Below are positions 51,979 through 61,493 of a DNA stretch of 64,000 nt, in pieces. The notes under the pieces are model-generated. The model had not been told where the DNA came from. It searched no databases and saw only the letters and a list, made by a program, of their open reading frames with translations. Source of the DNA: Streptomyces goshikiensis (GTDB lineage: Bacteria; Actinomycetota; Actinomycetes; Streptomycetales; Streptomycetaceae); contig NZ_BMVE01000004.1 in the NCBI RefSeq assembly GCF_014650555.1, positions 558,001 to 622,000 of the forward strand, in the 5' to 3' direction. The translations under genes and the position numbers were made by a program. Numbering within the stretch: the first letter of the stretch is position 1; every line of letters begins with the position of its first letter.

Positions 51979-52026
51979 ACAAATCGGACCTACGAGGGCG
52001 TTTCGTAGATCAAGTGTCCGTTTTGT
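51979..52026 (+). promoter_or_regulatory. Long imperfect hairpin in the leader of the M23 gene
   Basis: The 348 bases between the clpC terminator and ATG 52229 hold no gene. Within them, 51979-51989 pairs with 52016-52026 (10 of 11 bp) and inside this CTACGA at 51990-51995 pairs with TCGTAG at 52003-52008. Further short stems follow towards the start codon. If transcribed it would be a structured 5' leader. I cannot match it to a known riboswitch class. Confidence 0.45.
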
Positions 52027-52228
52027 GCCACCCCTGGACCCAGTCGGGGCAAGGGTCAACAGGGTGGACGGCCCTTCGTCGGCTACGAGCTCCCGTAGTA
52101 ATCGGGACGTTTGGGGAAGTCCGGGGACACGGGTTACCAAGGTTGGGCAAGCCCGGCATCCGCATCGGCGGAGCGCCGGGTCGCTTGTTGCCCCACACGT
52201 CCTTGTCCCCGGCCCCGGAGGTCACCAC

Positions 52229-52807
52229 ATGTTCGCGAAGCGCGTCAGCACCCGTCGTACCCGTACCGCCCTCGTCGCCACCGGTCTCGGTGTCACGCTG
52301 GCCCTCGGGGCGGGGACGACCGCCGCCTTCGCAGCCGAGGCTCCCGCTGCGGCCACCGCGAAGAAGGCCGAGAAGGCCAAGAAGTCGGCCCTGTGGGCCA
52401 AGCCGGTCGCCCGCTACACGCTCTCCGCCACCTTCGGCAAGGGCGGCACCATGTGGTCCCACAAGCACTCCGGCCAGGACTTCGCCGTTCCGGTCGGCAC
52501 CCCGGTCCACGCCGCCAGCTCCGGTGTGATCGTCAAGGCCGGCCCCAACGGCGGCGGCGACGGCCCGGCGTACGGCAACGCCATCGTGGTCAAGCACGCC
52601 AACAACACGTACTCCCAGTACGCGCACCTCTCGAAGATCAAGGTCAACATCGGCCAGAAGGTCGCGAAGAACCAGCTGATCGCCCTGTCCGGCAACACCG
52701 GCAACTCCAGCGGTCCGCACCTGCACTTCGAGATCCGCACCACCGCCAACTACGGCTCGGCCGTCAACCCGGTCTCCTTCCTGCGGGGCGTCGGCCTCAC
52801 GGTCTGA
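52229..52807 (+). CDS. Secreted M23 family metallopeptidase
   Basis: A 192-residue peptidoglycan endopeptidase. A signal peptide (RTRTALVATGLGVTLALGAGTTAAFAAEA) is followed by a Lys/Ala linker and a LytM domain with the zinc ligands in HKHSGQDFAVPVGTPVHA (HxxxD) and the HLHFE motif (SGPHLHFEIRT). It should cut peptide cross-bridges in the cell wall. ATG 52229 is preceded by CGGAGGTC. No LysM or other wall-binding domain. Convergent with the LamG-like gene nine bases downstream. Confidence 0.94.
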   Translation: MFAKRVSTRRTRTALVATGLGVTLALGAGTTAAFAAEAPAAATAKKAEKAKKSALWAKPVARYTLSATFGKGGTMWSHKHSGQDFAVPVGTPVHAASSGVIVKAGPNGGGDGPAYGNAIVVKHANNTYSQYAHLSKIKVNIGQKVAKNQLIALSGNTGNSSGPHLHFEIRTTANYGSAVNPVSFLRGVGLTV

Positions 52808-52815
52808 CCGGCCTC

Positions 52816-54003
52816 TCAGCTGACCAGCCACGAGTGACTCGGCTTCACCGCCGAGTCCAGCTTGCCCTCCTGGTACGCGGCCACCTGCTCGTCCGACAGG
52901 GCGGTGTCGAAGACCCGCACCCGGTCCATGGACCCGGACCAGGAGCCGCTCCAGAGCCCGTGGTGGCGGGCCCGCCCCAGCTGGAACGGGCCGGGGCCCT
53001 GCCAGATCGCGGGAACCTGCTCGGCCTTGCCGGCCGGCTTCCCGTCCACGTAGAGCGCGATCGTCTTCTTCTCGGCGTCGTAGGTCGCCGTCAGCGTGGT
53101 CCGGTCCTTCTTCGGCGCCGGGCCGGCGGCGACGGTCACCGCGGTGGCCGCGGCCCCCTTGTCGCCCGTCTGTACGCGGAACATCCAGGTCAGCTTTCCG
53201 TTCACCTGGTCCCCGCCCAGCTCGAAGGTGAAGGACTCCCCGTCGCCCTGACTGACGGCGATGCGGGAGGTCTTCTCGGCGAGGTTGTACAGGCGGGCCG
53301 TGACCGTGAAGCTCTTGGTCGTGTCCACGACCCGCTCCGCGGCCTGGGCGTACGACTTCGAGTTCCCCCGCATCTTCACCTCGTGCCGCCCGCCGAGCGG
53401 CACCACCGAGGCGTCCTCGCCCATCCGCAGGCCGCTGCTGCCGCTCAGGTCGCGGATCACCGTCGGATCGCCCGCCACCAGCGCGGAGTTCTCCCCCGTC
53501 CCCGACGTGCCCGGCTTCGGCGAGCCCGAGGCGGTCGTGTCCGGCTTGTCGTCCTCCCCCTCCGTGCCGTATCCGGAGACCAGCAGGAACGCGCCGCCGC
53601 CGGCCAGCAGAGCCAGTACGGTCACCGCGCCGCCCCACGCCCACATCCGCTTGCGGCGGCGTTCCTTCGCCGCGCGCTCGCTGAGGGCCTCCCAGTCGGG
53701 CTCCGTGGACGAGGGGCCGGACAGGGGGAAGGGCTCGGGGAAAGCCTCGGGGAAGGCCTCGGGAGCCGCCGCCGCGGCCGGCGGGTCCTGGTAGGGGTTG
53801 GGTACGCCCTGCTGGGGCGGGTCCTGGTACGGGTTCGGCCCGGCCGTCTGCGGGTAGCCGTACCCGCCGGCGCCTATGGGAGGCCCGGGCGGGTACCCGT
53901 AGCCGGGTACCGGCGGGCCGGGCGGGTAGCCGTAGCCGCCGCTGCCGCCCTCGGGGGCGGGTTCGGGCTGCTCGTTGCTCGGGGGAGGAGTACCAAAGGA
54001 CAT
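52816..54003 (-). CDS. Membrane protein with extracellular LamG-like domain
   Basis: A 395-residue protein. The first 110 residues are a Pro/Gly/Tyr-rich cytoplasmic tract with YGYPPGPP-type and NPYQDPP repeats. A membrane segment (MWAWGGAVTVLALLAGGGAFLLVSG) follows at about 120-145, then a Ser/Thr/Gly linker and a C-terminal concanavalin/LamG fold (KSFTVTARLYNLAEKTSRIAVSQGDGESFTFEL; KTIALYVDGKPAGKAEQV; WSGSMDRVRVFDTALSDEQVAAYQEG). It probably binds carbohydrate outside the cell. It follows cseC by 122 bases on the same strand, so it could be part of the envelope-stress regulon. Confidence 0.88.
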   Translation of the reverse strand: MSFGTPPPSNEQPEPAPEGGSGGYGYPPGPPVPGYGYPPGPPIGAGGYGYPQTAGPNPYQDPPQQGVPNPYQDPPAAAAAPEAFPEAFPEPFPLSGPSSTEPDWEALSERAAKERRRKRMWAWGGAVTVLALLAGGGAFLLVSGYGTEGEDDKPDTTASGSPKPGTSGTGENSALVAGDPTVIRDLSGSSGLRMGEDASVVPLGGRHEVKMRGNSKSYAQAAERVVDTTKSFTVTARLYNLAEKTSRIAVSQGDGESFTFELGGDQVNGKLTWMFRVQTGDKGAAATAVTVAAGPAPKKDRTTLTATYDAEKKTIALYVDGKPAGKAEQVPAIWQGPGPFQLGRARHHGLWSGSWSGSMDRVRVFDTALSDEQVAAYQEGKLDSAVKPSHSWLVS

Positions 54004-54125
54004 GCCCGGATGCTAAATCACGCGGGAAGCCGGGCTTCCGGCAGCCACTGCCGCGCGGCCGCCGGGACGGCTGCCACGACGACCGCCAAGACGACCGCCA
54101 CGACGGCCGTCGGCGCCGCCGCCGG

Positions 54126-55435
54126 TCATCCCGGCAGCTTGATGACCGGGAAGCTCCCCGTCGCCGTCGGCGCGTGCTCCGGCAGCCACAGCACCGCCAC
54201 CGCCCCCGCCGCCTGGCCCTGGGACTCCCGGCCGCCGGGCGCCGCCACGTTGCGGAACGTCAGCCGGGCGCCCAGCACCCGCGCCTGCCCCTCCGCGATG
54301 GTCAGCCCGAGGCCGTGACCCACGCCCGCGCGGTCCGTCGACCCGGTGCGGAACCGGCTCGGCCCCTCGCGCAGCAGCGCCTCCGGGAAGCCCGGCCCGT
54401 GGTCCCGGACGCGGACGACCCGGCCCTCGATGTCGACCTGGACCGGCGCCCGACCGTACCGGGCGGCGTTGGCCAGCAGGTTCCCGAGGATCCGCTCCAG
54501 CCGGCGCGGGTCGGTGCTGACGATCTCGTCCGCGACCACCCGTACCGTCGCCTCCGGCATCAGCGAGCTCACCCGGCGGGTCACGAACTCGCCGAGCGCC
54601 ACCTCCTGGAGCTCCGCGCGCTCGGAAGCGCTGTCCAGCCGAGCCACTTCCAGGACGTCCTCGACCAGCGCCCGCATCGCCTGCGCGCGGTCGCGCACCA
54701 GCTCGGTCGGCCGCCCCGGAGGCAGCAGTTCCGCCGCGGTGAGCAGCCCCGTCACCGGGGTCCGCAGCTCGTGCGCGATGTCCGCCGTCACCCGCCGCTC
54801 CGCCTCCAGGCGCTGCTGGAGGGCGTCGGCCATGGCGTCCACGGCCCGCGCGAGGTCGTCGGTCTCGTCCCGTACGACACCGCCGACCGCGTCCCGTACC
54901 CGGACGTCGGGATCTCCGTGCGCCACCCGCTGCGCGGCGGCCGCGGCCTTGCGCAGCCGGCGCGAGATCTGCCCGCCGATGAGCACGCCGAGCGCCGAGC
55001 CGCCGATGATGACGGCGAGCGAGCCGACCACCAGGGCCCGGTCGAGGTCGCGCATCACCTTCGCGTTCTCGACGAACTTCGAGTGCAGCGTCAGGATCTG
55101 CCCGTTGCCGAGGGGGACGGCGGCCCACACCTCGGGCAGCCCCTTCGGGTTGTCCTGCACGTAGGTGCCGAGGCGTCCGGACTCGGCCGTCCTGCGCAGC
55201 TGGCCGGGCACCTTGGGGTCGTTGATCGCGGCGGTCGCGGGCAGCTTGCGTCCGGCCTCGGCGTAGCGGGAGAGGAACTTCACGTTCTCCAGCTGGGAGT
55301 CACGGGCGCTCTCCAGCATCGACACCCGGGCAGCGCTGTGCACCACCAGGCTCAGCGCGACCGCGATGAGGGCGCCCACGGCGGCGATGGCGAGCGTGAT
55401 CTTCCAGCGGATCCCGGTACGGAGGGTGACGCTCC

Positions 55436-55439
<4 letters not shown>
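54126..55439 (-). CDS. cseC: Cell-envelope stress sensor kinase CseC
   Basis: A 437-residue HAMP histidine kinase. Membrane segments are at about 13-33 and 145-165, flanking a sensor domain of about 110 residues. HAMP follows (RRLRKAAAAAQRVAHGDPDVRV), then the H-box VTADIAHELRTPVTGLLTAAE, N-box LERILGNLLANAARYG and G1/G2 boxes VRDHGPGFP and GHGLGLTIAEGQ. CseC senses cell-wall damage (for example by cell-wall antibiotics) and phosphorylates CseB. ATG 55439 overlaps the cseB stop by four bases. The open frame continues far upstream inside cseB but that is a shadow. Confidence 0.92.
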
Positions 55440-56143
<704 letters not shown>

Positions 56144-56182
56144 GCCCAGCCTCGCCTCGGTTCCTCGTCGGTTCTGTGTCGG

Positions 56183-56884
56183 TCAGTTCTTGTGCGTGAC
56201 GGCCGGCGCGGGCTGGCCCCCGCCGTCCACGTTGCTGTATTCCGTGTATACGCGGTCCTGCTCGGTGAAACGCTCCCCGCTCCAGCGGTACGTGATCACG
56301 TCCTCGCCGGAGGGGTAGGCGACCGCGTCGGTCTTCGCGTAGACGGGTTTGGTGAGGACCAGGTCACCCCGGTCGATCTCCGCGTAGACGGGCGGCTGCT
56401 CGTCCGAGAAGACATTCTCGTACCTGCCGCCCTCTGACCTGTACACGTACGAGCCGCGGCCGAGGGCGTCGGCGCAGGACAGCACATTGACGACGATGTC
56501 GACGGCGTCGTTCCCGGTGACCTTCCCGTAGCTGACGTCGACCGGGTACTCCTTGCCCGTGCAGGGCTTGAGTTCCCGTTTGATGTCGGCGCTGACCTTG
56601 GGGTCGGCCTTGAGCAGCGCGACCGGGTCGACCTTCGTCACGGGCCGCCCCGAGGGCGAAGCCGCCCGCGCGGACTGGCCGGAGGAGGCGTGGGGCTCGG
56701 GGGCGGGCGGCGGGCCCGTCCTGGACACGGAGTCGGTGTGGGCGGGTCCCTCGTCCTTCAGTCCCGTCCCGCCGGTGGAACAGCCGGCAGCGAACAGCAC
56801 TGTGCCGACGAGGACGACCGTCCCCGCCGACATCAGCACCAGCGAACCTCTGCCGCTCAGACTTTGGCCAGTCAGGCCGCGCAC
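56183..56884 (-). CDS. cseA: Lipoprotein CseA, negative modulator of the sigE system
   Basis: A 233-residue lipoprotein. The signal peptide VLMSAGTVVLVGTVLFAAGC gives the lipobox cysteine near residue 35. The extracytoplasmic domain has a cysteine pair (LKPCTGKEYPVDVSYG and VNVLSCADALG). In S. coelicolor loss of CseA raises sigE expression, so it damps the kinase. GTG 56884 lies inside sigE: the two genes overlap by 13 bases. Several GTG codons nearby make the start uncertain by a few residues. Confidence 0.9.
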   Translation of the reverse strand: MRGLTGQSLSGRGSLVLMSAGTVVLVGTVLFAAGCSTGGTGLKDEGPAHTDSVSRTGPPPAPEPHASSGQSARAASPSGRPVTKVDPVALLKADPKVSADIKRELKPCTGKEYPVDVSYGKVTGNDAVDIVVNVLSCADALGRGSYVYRSEGGRYENVFSDEQPPVYAEIDRGDLVLTKPVYAKTDAVAYPSGEDVITYRWSGERFTEQDRVYTEYSNVDGGGQPAPAVTHKN

Positions 56885-57435
56885 CGCTCCCGCCCCTCGT
56901 AACGGCTGGTGTGGTCACCGCGTTCGAGCGCGCGCATGTCCAGGTCCCGGCTCTCCAGCTCCTGCCGGAGACGGGCCAGTGCGCGGTGCAGGGTGCTCTT
57001 CACGGTTCCCGCCGACATGCCGAGCGCCGCGGCCGTCTCCTCGGTGCTCATCTGCTCCCAGTGTCGCAGCACCACCACACTGCGCTGCTTGGGCGCGAGA
57101 ACCTTGAGGATGTCCATCAGCAGGGCGCGGTCGGCGCGCTGGTCGGAGCCGTCCTCGACGGAGGCGTCCGGGAGCTGCTCGGTGGGGACCTCTTCGAGCT
57201 TGCGGGCGCGCCACCACTCGGTCCGGGTGTTGATCATGACCCGGCGCAGGTAGGCGTCGGCGAGGGACTTGTCGGCTATGCCGTCCCAGCGTCCGTAGGT
57301 GCGCACCAGGGCCGTCTGCAGGAGGTCCTGGGCGTCGGTGGGGTCCGGGACGAGGCGCCGTGCGCTGCGCAGCAGCGCATCCTGCCGAGTGCGTACGTAG
57401 TCCTCGAATTCGAGTACCTCGCCGTGCGCCATCAT
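56872..57435 (-). CDS. sigE: ECF sigma factor SigE
   Basis: A 187-residue ECF sigma factor that directs genes for cell-envelope maintenance. Region 2 is at about 10-80 (FEDYVRTRQDALLRSARRLVPDPTDAQDLLQTALVRTYGRWDGI; YLRRVMINTRTEWWRARK) and region 4 at about 115-170 (VLAPKQRSVVVLRHWEQMSTEETAAALGMSAGTVKSTLHRALARLRQEL). It is controlled by transcription through CseBC rather than by an anti-sigma factor. Two ATG codons in a row open the gene; CCTCC (plus strand 57443-57447) is a ribosome-binding site best spaced for 57435. Very close to S. coelicolor SigE over its whole length. Confidence 0.96.
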   Translation of the reverse strand: MMAHGEVLEFEDYVRTRQDALLRSARRLVPDPTDAQDLLQTALVRTYGRWDGIADKSLADAYLRRVMINTRTEWWRARKLEEVPTEQLPDASVEDGSDQRADRALLMDILKVLAPKQRSVVVLRHWEQMSTEETAAALGMSAGTVKSTLHRALARLRQELESRDLDMRALERGDHTSRYEGRERCAA

Positions 57436-57550
57436 CAGACCGCCTCCGTTCCGTCCAACCGCTCATCCGCTGTCTTGCGGACTTGAAGTTACGGAGGCGT
57501 TGTCACGGAGCTGTGCGGGTGAGCCTTCGGAGGACGCACGGACAGCCATA

Positions 57551-57594
57551 GGTTGTGTAACAGTGCCGTGAGCTGGGGTTTCACCCACACAACC
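57551..57594. promoter_or_regulatory. Inverted repeat upstream of sigE
   Basis: GGTTGTGT at 57551-57558 and ACACAACC at 57587-57594 form a perfect eight-bp dyad with a 28-base centre. It lies 116-159 bases upstream of sigE and just beyond the mutY stop. It could be a weak terminator for mutY or a binding site for CseB, whose activation of sigE needs a site in this region. Confidence 0.35.
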
Positions 57595-57617
57595 GGAATG
57601 GTTGAGTCATGAACGTA

Positions 57618-58556
57618 TCAGCTCTGCGGAAGCCGGTACATGCCCTGGGCCAGCGGCTCCACCAGCCCGTCCGAGACCAGCCCGTCCAGCGCCCGGGCCC
57701 GCTGTACGGGCTCGTCCCAGACGGTGTCGAGCACCGCCTGCGGAACCGGCCCGACCGCTTCCCGCAACACGGCGAGCAGCTTCCCGCGCACCTGCCGGTC
57801 CGTCCCCGCGTACGTCTGACCGCGCCGCGGCGGCCCGTCGTGAGCCGGCTTGCCCGCCAGCCGCCACGCGCACAGCCCGGCCACCGGGCAGCGCGCGCAG
57901 TCCGGGGACTTGGCCGTGCACACCAGGGCGCCCAGCTCCATGGAGGCCGCCGCCCAGCGCGCCGCGGTCTCCTCGTCCTCGGGCAGCAGCGCCCGGGCCA
58001 GGCGCCGTTCGGCGGCCGTGGTGGCGTTCGGCGGGTACTCGACTCCGGTGGCGGTACGGGCGAACACCCGCCGGACGTTGGTGTCGAGCACCGCGTGCCG
58101 CTGCCCGTAGGCGAAGGAGGCCACGGCGGCGGCCGTGTACTCGCCGATGCCGGGCAGGGAGAGCAACTGGGCGTGGTCCCGGGGGACGTCGCCGCCGTGC
58201 CGTTCCGTTATCGCGACGGCCGCCCCGTGCAGGCGCAGCGCCCGGCGCGGGTAGCCGAGCCGCCCCCAGGCCCGTACGGCCTCGCCGGGGGCCTCGGTGG
58301 CCAGGTCGGCGGGCCGGGGCCACCGGGCGAGCCACTGCTCGTACACCGGGAGCACCCGGCTGACCGGGGTCTGCTGGAGCATGAACTCGCTGACCATGAC
58401 CCCCCAGGGGCCGGCCTCGGGGCGGCGCCAGGGCAGGTCGCGGGCGTGCTCGTCGAACCACGCGATCACGGGGGAGTGGAGCGCGTGGGAGACGTCGGGG
58501 GTGGCCGTCGTGACGGGGACGGTGGCGTGGGCGGGGGGTACGGGGGTCGCAGTCAT
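57618..58556 (-). CDS. mutY: A/G-specific adenine DNA glycosylase
   Basis: Removes adenine opposite 8-oxoguanine. The 312-residue product has MLQQTPVSRVLPVYEQW near residue 58 with the catalytic glutamate, the helix-hairpin-helix LPGIGEYTAAAVASFAYG, the catalytic aspartate in AVLDTNVRRVFAR, and a 4Fe-4S loop CTAKSPDCARCPVAGLC with CX6CX2CX5C spacing. The MutT-like C-terminal domain of full MutY is short here, as in other actinobacteria. ATG 58556 overlaps the PAP2 stop as ATGA, which decides the start. Confidence 0.95.
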   Translation of the reverse strand: MTATPVPPAHATVPVTTATPDVSHALHSPVIAWFDEHARDLPWRRPEAGPWGVMVSEFMLQQTPVSRVLPVYEQWLARWPRPADLATEAPGEAVRAWGRLGYPRRALRLHGAAVAITERHGGDVPRDHAQLLSLPGIGEYTAAAVASFAYGQRHAVLDTNVRRVFARTATGVEYPPNATTAAERRLARALLPEDEETAARWAAASMELGALVCTAKSPDCARCPVAGLCAWRLAGKPAHDGPPRRGQTYAGTDRQVRGKLLAVLREAVGPVPQAVLDTVWDEPVQRARALDGLVSDGLVEPLAQGMYRLPQS

Positions 58557-59194
58557 GGCAGACGGCATCCTGACATGTTTTGGGGCCTCGCCGCCGGTCC
58601 CGGACCGGTGAACCAGACGGCGGCGCGGCCGCCGCCCGCCCGCGCGGCGGCGGTGATCGTACTGATCGGACCGGCGAGCCCGAGGACGAACACCGCGGCC
58701 AGCGACCCGCCCAGCAGCAGGCCGAGCGTCACGTCGTGCGGGTAGTGCACCCCGACGAACACGCGGGAGAAGGCCATCAGCAGTGCGAGCGGCACCGTCA
58801 GCAGCGCGAGCCGGCGGACGGCCAGGGCCAGCGCGACGGCGGCGGCGCCGGCGATCGCGGAGTGGTTGCTGGGGAACGACCAGTCCCCGAAGGCGGGGCA
58901 CGGCACCAGCGGGACGGCCGCCCCGGCGACGGCCCGGCAGGGGCGCTCCTCGTCCACCACGGACTTCAGGGCCTCGGAGGCGACGTACGCGACGGCGGTG
59001 GCCAGCGGCGCGAGGACGGCGAGTGCGACGGCGCGGGGGCTCTCCTGCCGGCGGGAGCGCCACCACACGGATATGAAGAGGAGACCGAAGGCGAACAGCC
59101 CGAAGGTCGTCCACGCCTCGAACAGCGACTGCACCCATCCGGGTGTGGAGTGCGCGAAGTCGGTGATGTCGAGATAAAGGCGGGAACTGTCCAT
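58553..59194 (-). CDS. PAP2-type membrane phosphatase
   Basis: A 213-residue membrane protein with about five hydrophobic segments and all three motifs of the PAP2 superfamily: KSVVDEERP (KX6RP), PSNHS and SRVFVGVHYPHD (SRX5HX3D). These enzymes act on lipid phosphates such as undecaprenyl pyrophosphate or phosphatidate outside the membrane. ATG 59194 gives the usual short N terminus. Coupled to mutY by a four-base overlap and close to sigE, it may share in envelope maintenance. Confidence 0.9.
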   Translation of the reverse strand: MDSSRLYLDITDFAHSTPGWVQSLFEAWTTFGLFAFGLLFISVWWRSRRQESPRAVALAVLAPLATAVAYVASEALKSVVDEERPCRAVAGAAVPLVPCPAFGDWSFPSNHSAIAGAAAVALALAVRRLALLTVPLALLMAFSRVFVGVHYPHDVTLGLLLGGSLAAVFVLGLAGPISTITAAARAGGGRAAVWFTGPGPAARPQNMSGCRLP

Positions 59195-59354
59195 GGTCAC
59201 CGAGCGTACTGATGTCCGATGAGGTACCGCATGCGGCTCTTGGCCGATTCCGGGCGGTCCGGTGTCCTCCCGCAGGATGATCATCGGCAAAACAAGCCGG
59301 ATGTGCGGCATGGGGGGCGCGGATCGTGCCCCGGACTCTCGTAAGGTTCCGTTC

Positions 59355-60179
59355 GTGGGATCTCTGCGCAATCCGGTCGGGCCGCTCCCCTCCTCCATCT
59401 ACTGGCGACGGAGGGCTGTGCTGGCTTCCGTCGTCGCGCTGCTCGCGCTCCTCGCCGTATGGACCGTCAGTTCCGGCGGGGGCAGGTCGAGTACGAACGG
59501 CAAGGGCGGCGCCGGCCGCGACCCGGTCAAGTCCATCACCCCGGGGCCGTCCGGTACGGGCCCGGCGATCAGCCAGGCCCCGGGCGGGCGCGGCGAGCCG
59601 AGCCCGGGCTCCGGCGCGGGCTCCGGCTCCGGCTCCGGTTCCGGTTCCGGTTCCGGCAAGAACGGTGAACCGGGCGGCGGTTCGACCATCGACCCGGGCA
59701 CGGGCGGCGACGGCGCCGCCGATTCCGGGGACGCCTCGTCACCGGGCCGGCAGCTCCCGGCCGACTCCCCGCTGCCGACGTGCGCGCCGGCCTCCCTGCA
59801 GTGGGAGGTCAAGAGCGTGAAGAACGAGTACGAGGCGAACGAGAAGCCCCGGCTGGAACTGATCGCCCGCAACACCTCGGTCACGACCTGCAAGGTCGAC
59901 CTCGGCCCGAAGCAGGCGGTCCTGACGATCCTCCAGGCGACGGGCAGCAAGGCCGTCTGGTCCTCGTCGGACTGCCCGACGGGCGCGGGGAACGTCTTCT
60001 TCCGGGTACCGGGGCAGGGCGAGACGAAGCGCTCCCTGGAATGGGACCGCAAGCCGAGCGCGGCCTCCCAGTGCCAGTCGCCTCCGGCGGACGCGGTGAC
60101 CCCCGACACCTACGTGGTCGAGGTCAAGTCCCCCGGCATGCCGGTGGCCCGCACCTCGTTCGTCCTCAAGCAGGACTGA
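59355..60179 (+). CDS. Membrane-anchored hypothetical protein with repeat linker
   Basis: A 274-residue protein. After a short cytoplasmic start comes a membrane anchor (RRAVLASVVALLALLAVWTV, about 20-39), a 100-residue Gly/Ser/Pro linker with a GSGSGS run, and a C-terminal beta-rich domain with four cysteines (TCAPASLQWEV; TTCKVDLGP; SSDCPTGAG; ASQCQSPPAD), probably disulfide-bonded outside the cell. The domain resembles DUF4232-type secreted modules. GTG 59355 with TAAGGT at 59342-59347 as -10 would give a leaderless transcript. The open frame upstream to 59262 looks non-coding. Confidence 0.8.
   Translation: MGSLRNPVGPLPSSIYWRRRAVLASVVALLALLAVWTVSSGGGRSSTNGKGGAGRDPVKSITPGPSGTGPAISQAPGGRGEPSPGSGAGSGSGSGSGSGSGKNGEPGGGSTIDPGTGGDGAADSGDASSPGRQLPADSPLPTCAPASLQWEVKSVKNEYEANEKPRLELIARNTSVTTCKVDLGPKQAVLTILQATGSKAVWSSSDCPTGAGNVFFRVPGQGETKRSLEWDRKPSAASQCQSPPADAVTPDTYVVEVKSPGMPVARTSFVLKQD
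59619..59657 (+). repeat. Hexanucleotide repeat encoding the GSGS linker
   Basis: Six tandem GGYTCC units, three with C then three with T at the third base, encode Gly-Ser repeats in the linker of the membrane-anchored protein. A site where in-frame length variation is likely. Confidence 0.88.
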
Positions 60180-60182
60180 CCC

Positions 60183-60203
60183 GGGGGCCGGCTTCCGGCC
60201 CCC
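60183..60203. terminator. Hairpin terminator between convergent genes
   Basis: Nine-bp GC stem (60183-60191 with 60195-60203) with a three-base loop, directly after the stop at 60179 and 17 bases before the disA stop at 60220. Likely used from both sides. Confidence 0.75.
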
Positions 60204-60219
60204 ACCCCGCCCCGGAGGG

Positions 60220-61344
60220 TCAGACGTAGCGTTCCAGGATCGAGGATTCCGCCAGGCGGGACAGGCCCTCGCGGACGCTGCGCGCGCGGGCCTCGCCGAC
60301 GCCGTCCACGGTCTGGAGGTCGTCCACCGACGCCGCCAGCAGCTTCTGCAGGCCCCCGAAGTGCTCCACCAGCCGCTCGATGATGGCCCCGGGCAGCCGC
60401 GGCACCTTCGCCAGCAGCCGGTAGCCCCGCGGGGACACCGCCGAGTCCAGGGTCTCCGGTGAACCCGTGTACCCCAGCGCCTTCGCGACGATGGCCAGTT
60501 CCAGCAGCTCCGGATGCGTCAGCGCGTCCAGCGCCGGCAGCGCCTCGTCCACCGTCCGCGACCGCTTCGCCGTCGGCTCCGGCACGTAGTCGCGGATGAC
60601 CAGCTCGCGTTCCTGCTCGATGCCCACCGTCAGCTCGTCCAGCTGGAGGGAGAGCAGTCGCCCGTCCGTGCCCAGCTCGACCACGTACTCCGCGATCTCC
60701 GTTGCGATCCGGCGAACCATTTCCAGCCGCTGCGCGACCGCCGTCACGTCGCGCACCGTGACCAGGTCCTCGATCTCCAGCGCGGACAGCGTCCCCGCGA
60801 CCTCGTCGAGCCGCAGCTTGTACCGCTCCAGCGTCGCGAGCGCCTGGTTCGCCCGGGACAGGATCGCCCCCGACTCCTCCAGCACGCGCCGCTCACCGTC
60901 CACGTACAGCGCGATCAGCCGCATCGACTGGGAGACCGAGACGACGGGGAACCCGCACTGCTTCGAGACCCGGTCGGCGGTCCGGTGCCGCGTGCCCGTC
61001 TCCTCGGTCGGGATCGACGCGTCGGGGACGAGCTGCACCCCCGCCCGCAGGATCTTGGTGATGTCCTTGTCGATGATCAGCGCGCCGTCGAGCTTGCACA
61101 GCTCGCGCAGCCGCGTCGCGGTGAACTCCACGTCCAGCACGAAACCGCCGGTACACATCGCCTCGACGGACTTGTCCATCCCGAGGACGATCAGCCCGCC
61201 GGTGTTGCCGCGAACGATCCGTTCCAGGCCGTCACGCAGCGGCTGACCAGGTGCGACCGCGCTCAGCGAGGCACGCATCATGGCCTCCTGCTTGGAGCTC
61301 GCTCCCGACTTGCCGGATGCTGCTGCCCCGTCCTTGGCTGCCAC
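60220..61344 (-). CDS. disA: DNA integrity scanning diadenylate cyclase DisA
   Basis: Makes c-di-AMP from ATP and scans DNA for branched lesions. The 374-residue product has the DAC domain with LCKLDGALIIDKD (DGA motif, about 86-98) and GTRHRTADRVSKQ (RHR motif, about 117-129), a helical spine, and a C-terminal helix-hairpin-helix DNA-binding domain (LQTVDGVGEARARSVREGL). GTG 61344 is preceded by GGAGGAG; the extra frame to 61401 is unlikely. It is on the same strand as radA, 149 bases downstream of it. In streptomycetes c-di-AMP controls osmotic balance and wall hydrolases. Confidence 0.96.
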   Translation of the reverse strand: MAAKDGAAASGKSGASSKQEAMMRASLSAVAPGQPLRDGLERIVRGNTGGLIVLGMDKSVEAMCTGGFVLDVEFTATRLRELCKLDGALIIDKDITKILRAGVQLVPDASIPTEETGTRHRTADRVSKQCGFPVVSVSQSMRLIALYVDGERRVLEESGAILSRANQALATLERYKLRLDEVAGTLSALEIEDLVTVRDVTAVAQRLEMVRRIATEIAEYVVELGTDGRLLSLQLDELTVGIEQERELVIRDYVPEPTAKRSRTVDEALPALDALTHPELLELAIVAKALGYTGSPETLDSAVSPRGYRLLAKVPRLPGAIIERLVEHFGGLQKLLAASVDDLQTVDGVGEARARSVREGLSRLAESSILERYV

Positions 61345-61493
61345 TGCACTCCTCCGGTCGCGGGTTGCGCCGCCTGCGTACGGCCGGGCGGACCAGCACA
61401 AAGTCTACCGGCGCGCGCTGCGGCCCCGCCGTGGCTTGGGCGGCAAGGCCCCGGCGGGACCCCGTAGGGCCCCTCTGACCAGGGACTGCGCCC

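Noticed and set aside
51881..52228. c-di-AMP (ydaO-type) riboswitch before the M23 gene
   Set aside because: Considered because of gene type and nearby disA, but the conserved GGGGGAACC, GGGGUGAAUC and GUCAGCUAACC-type blocks are not present in order.
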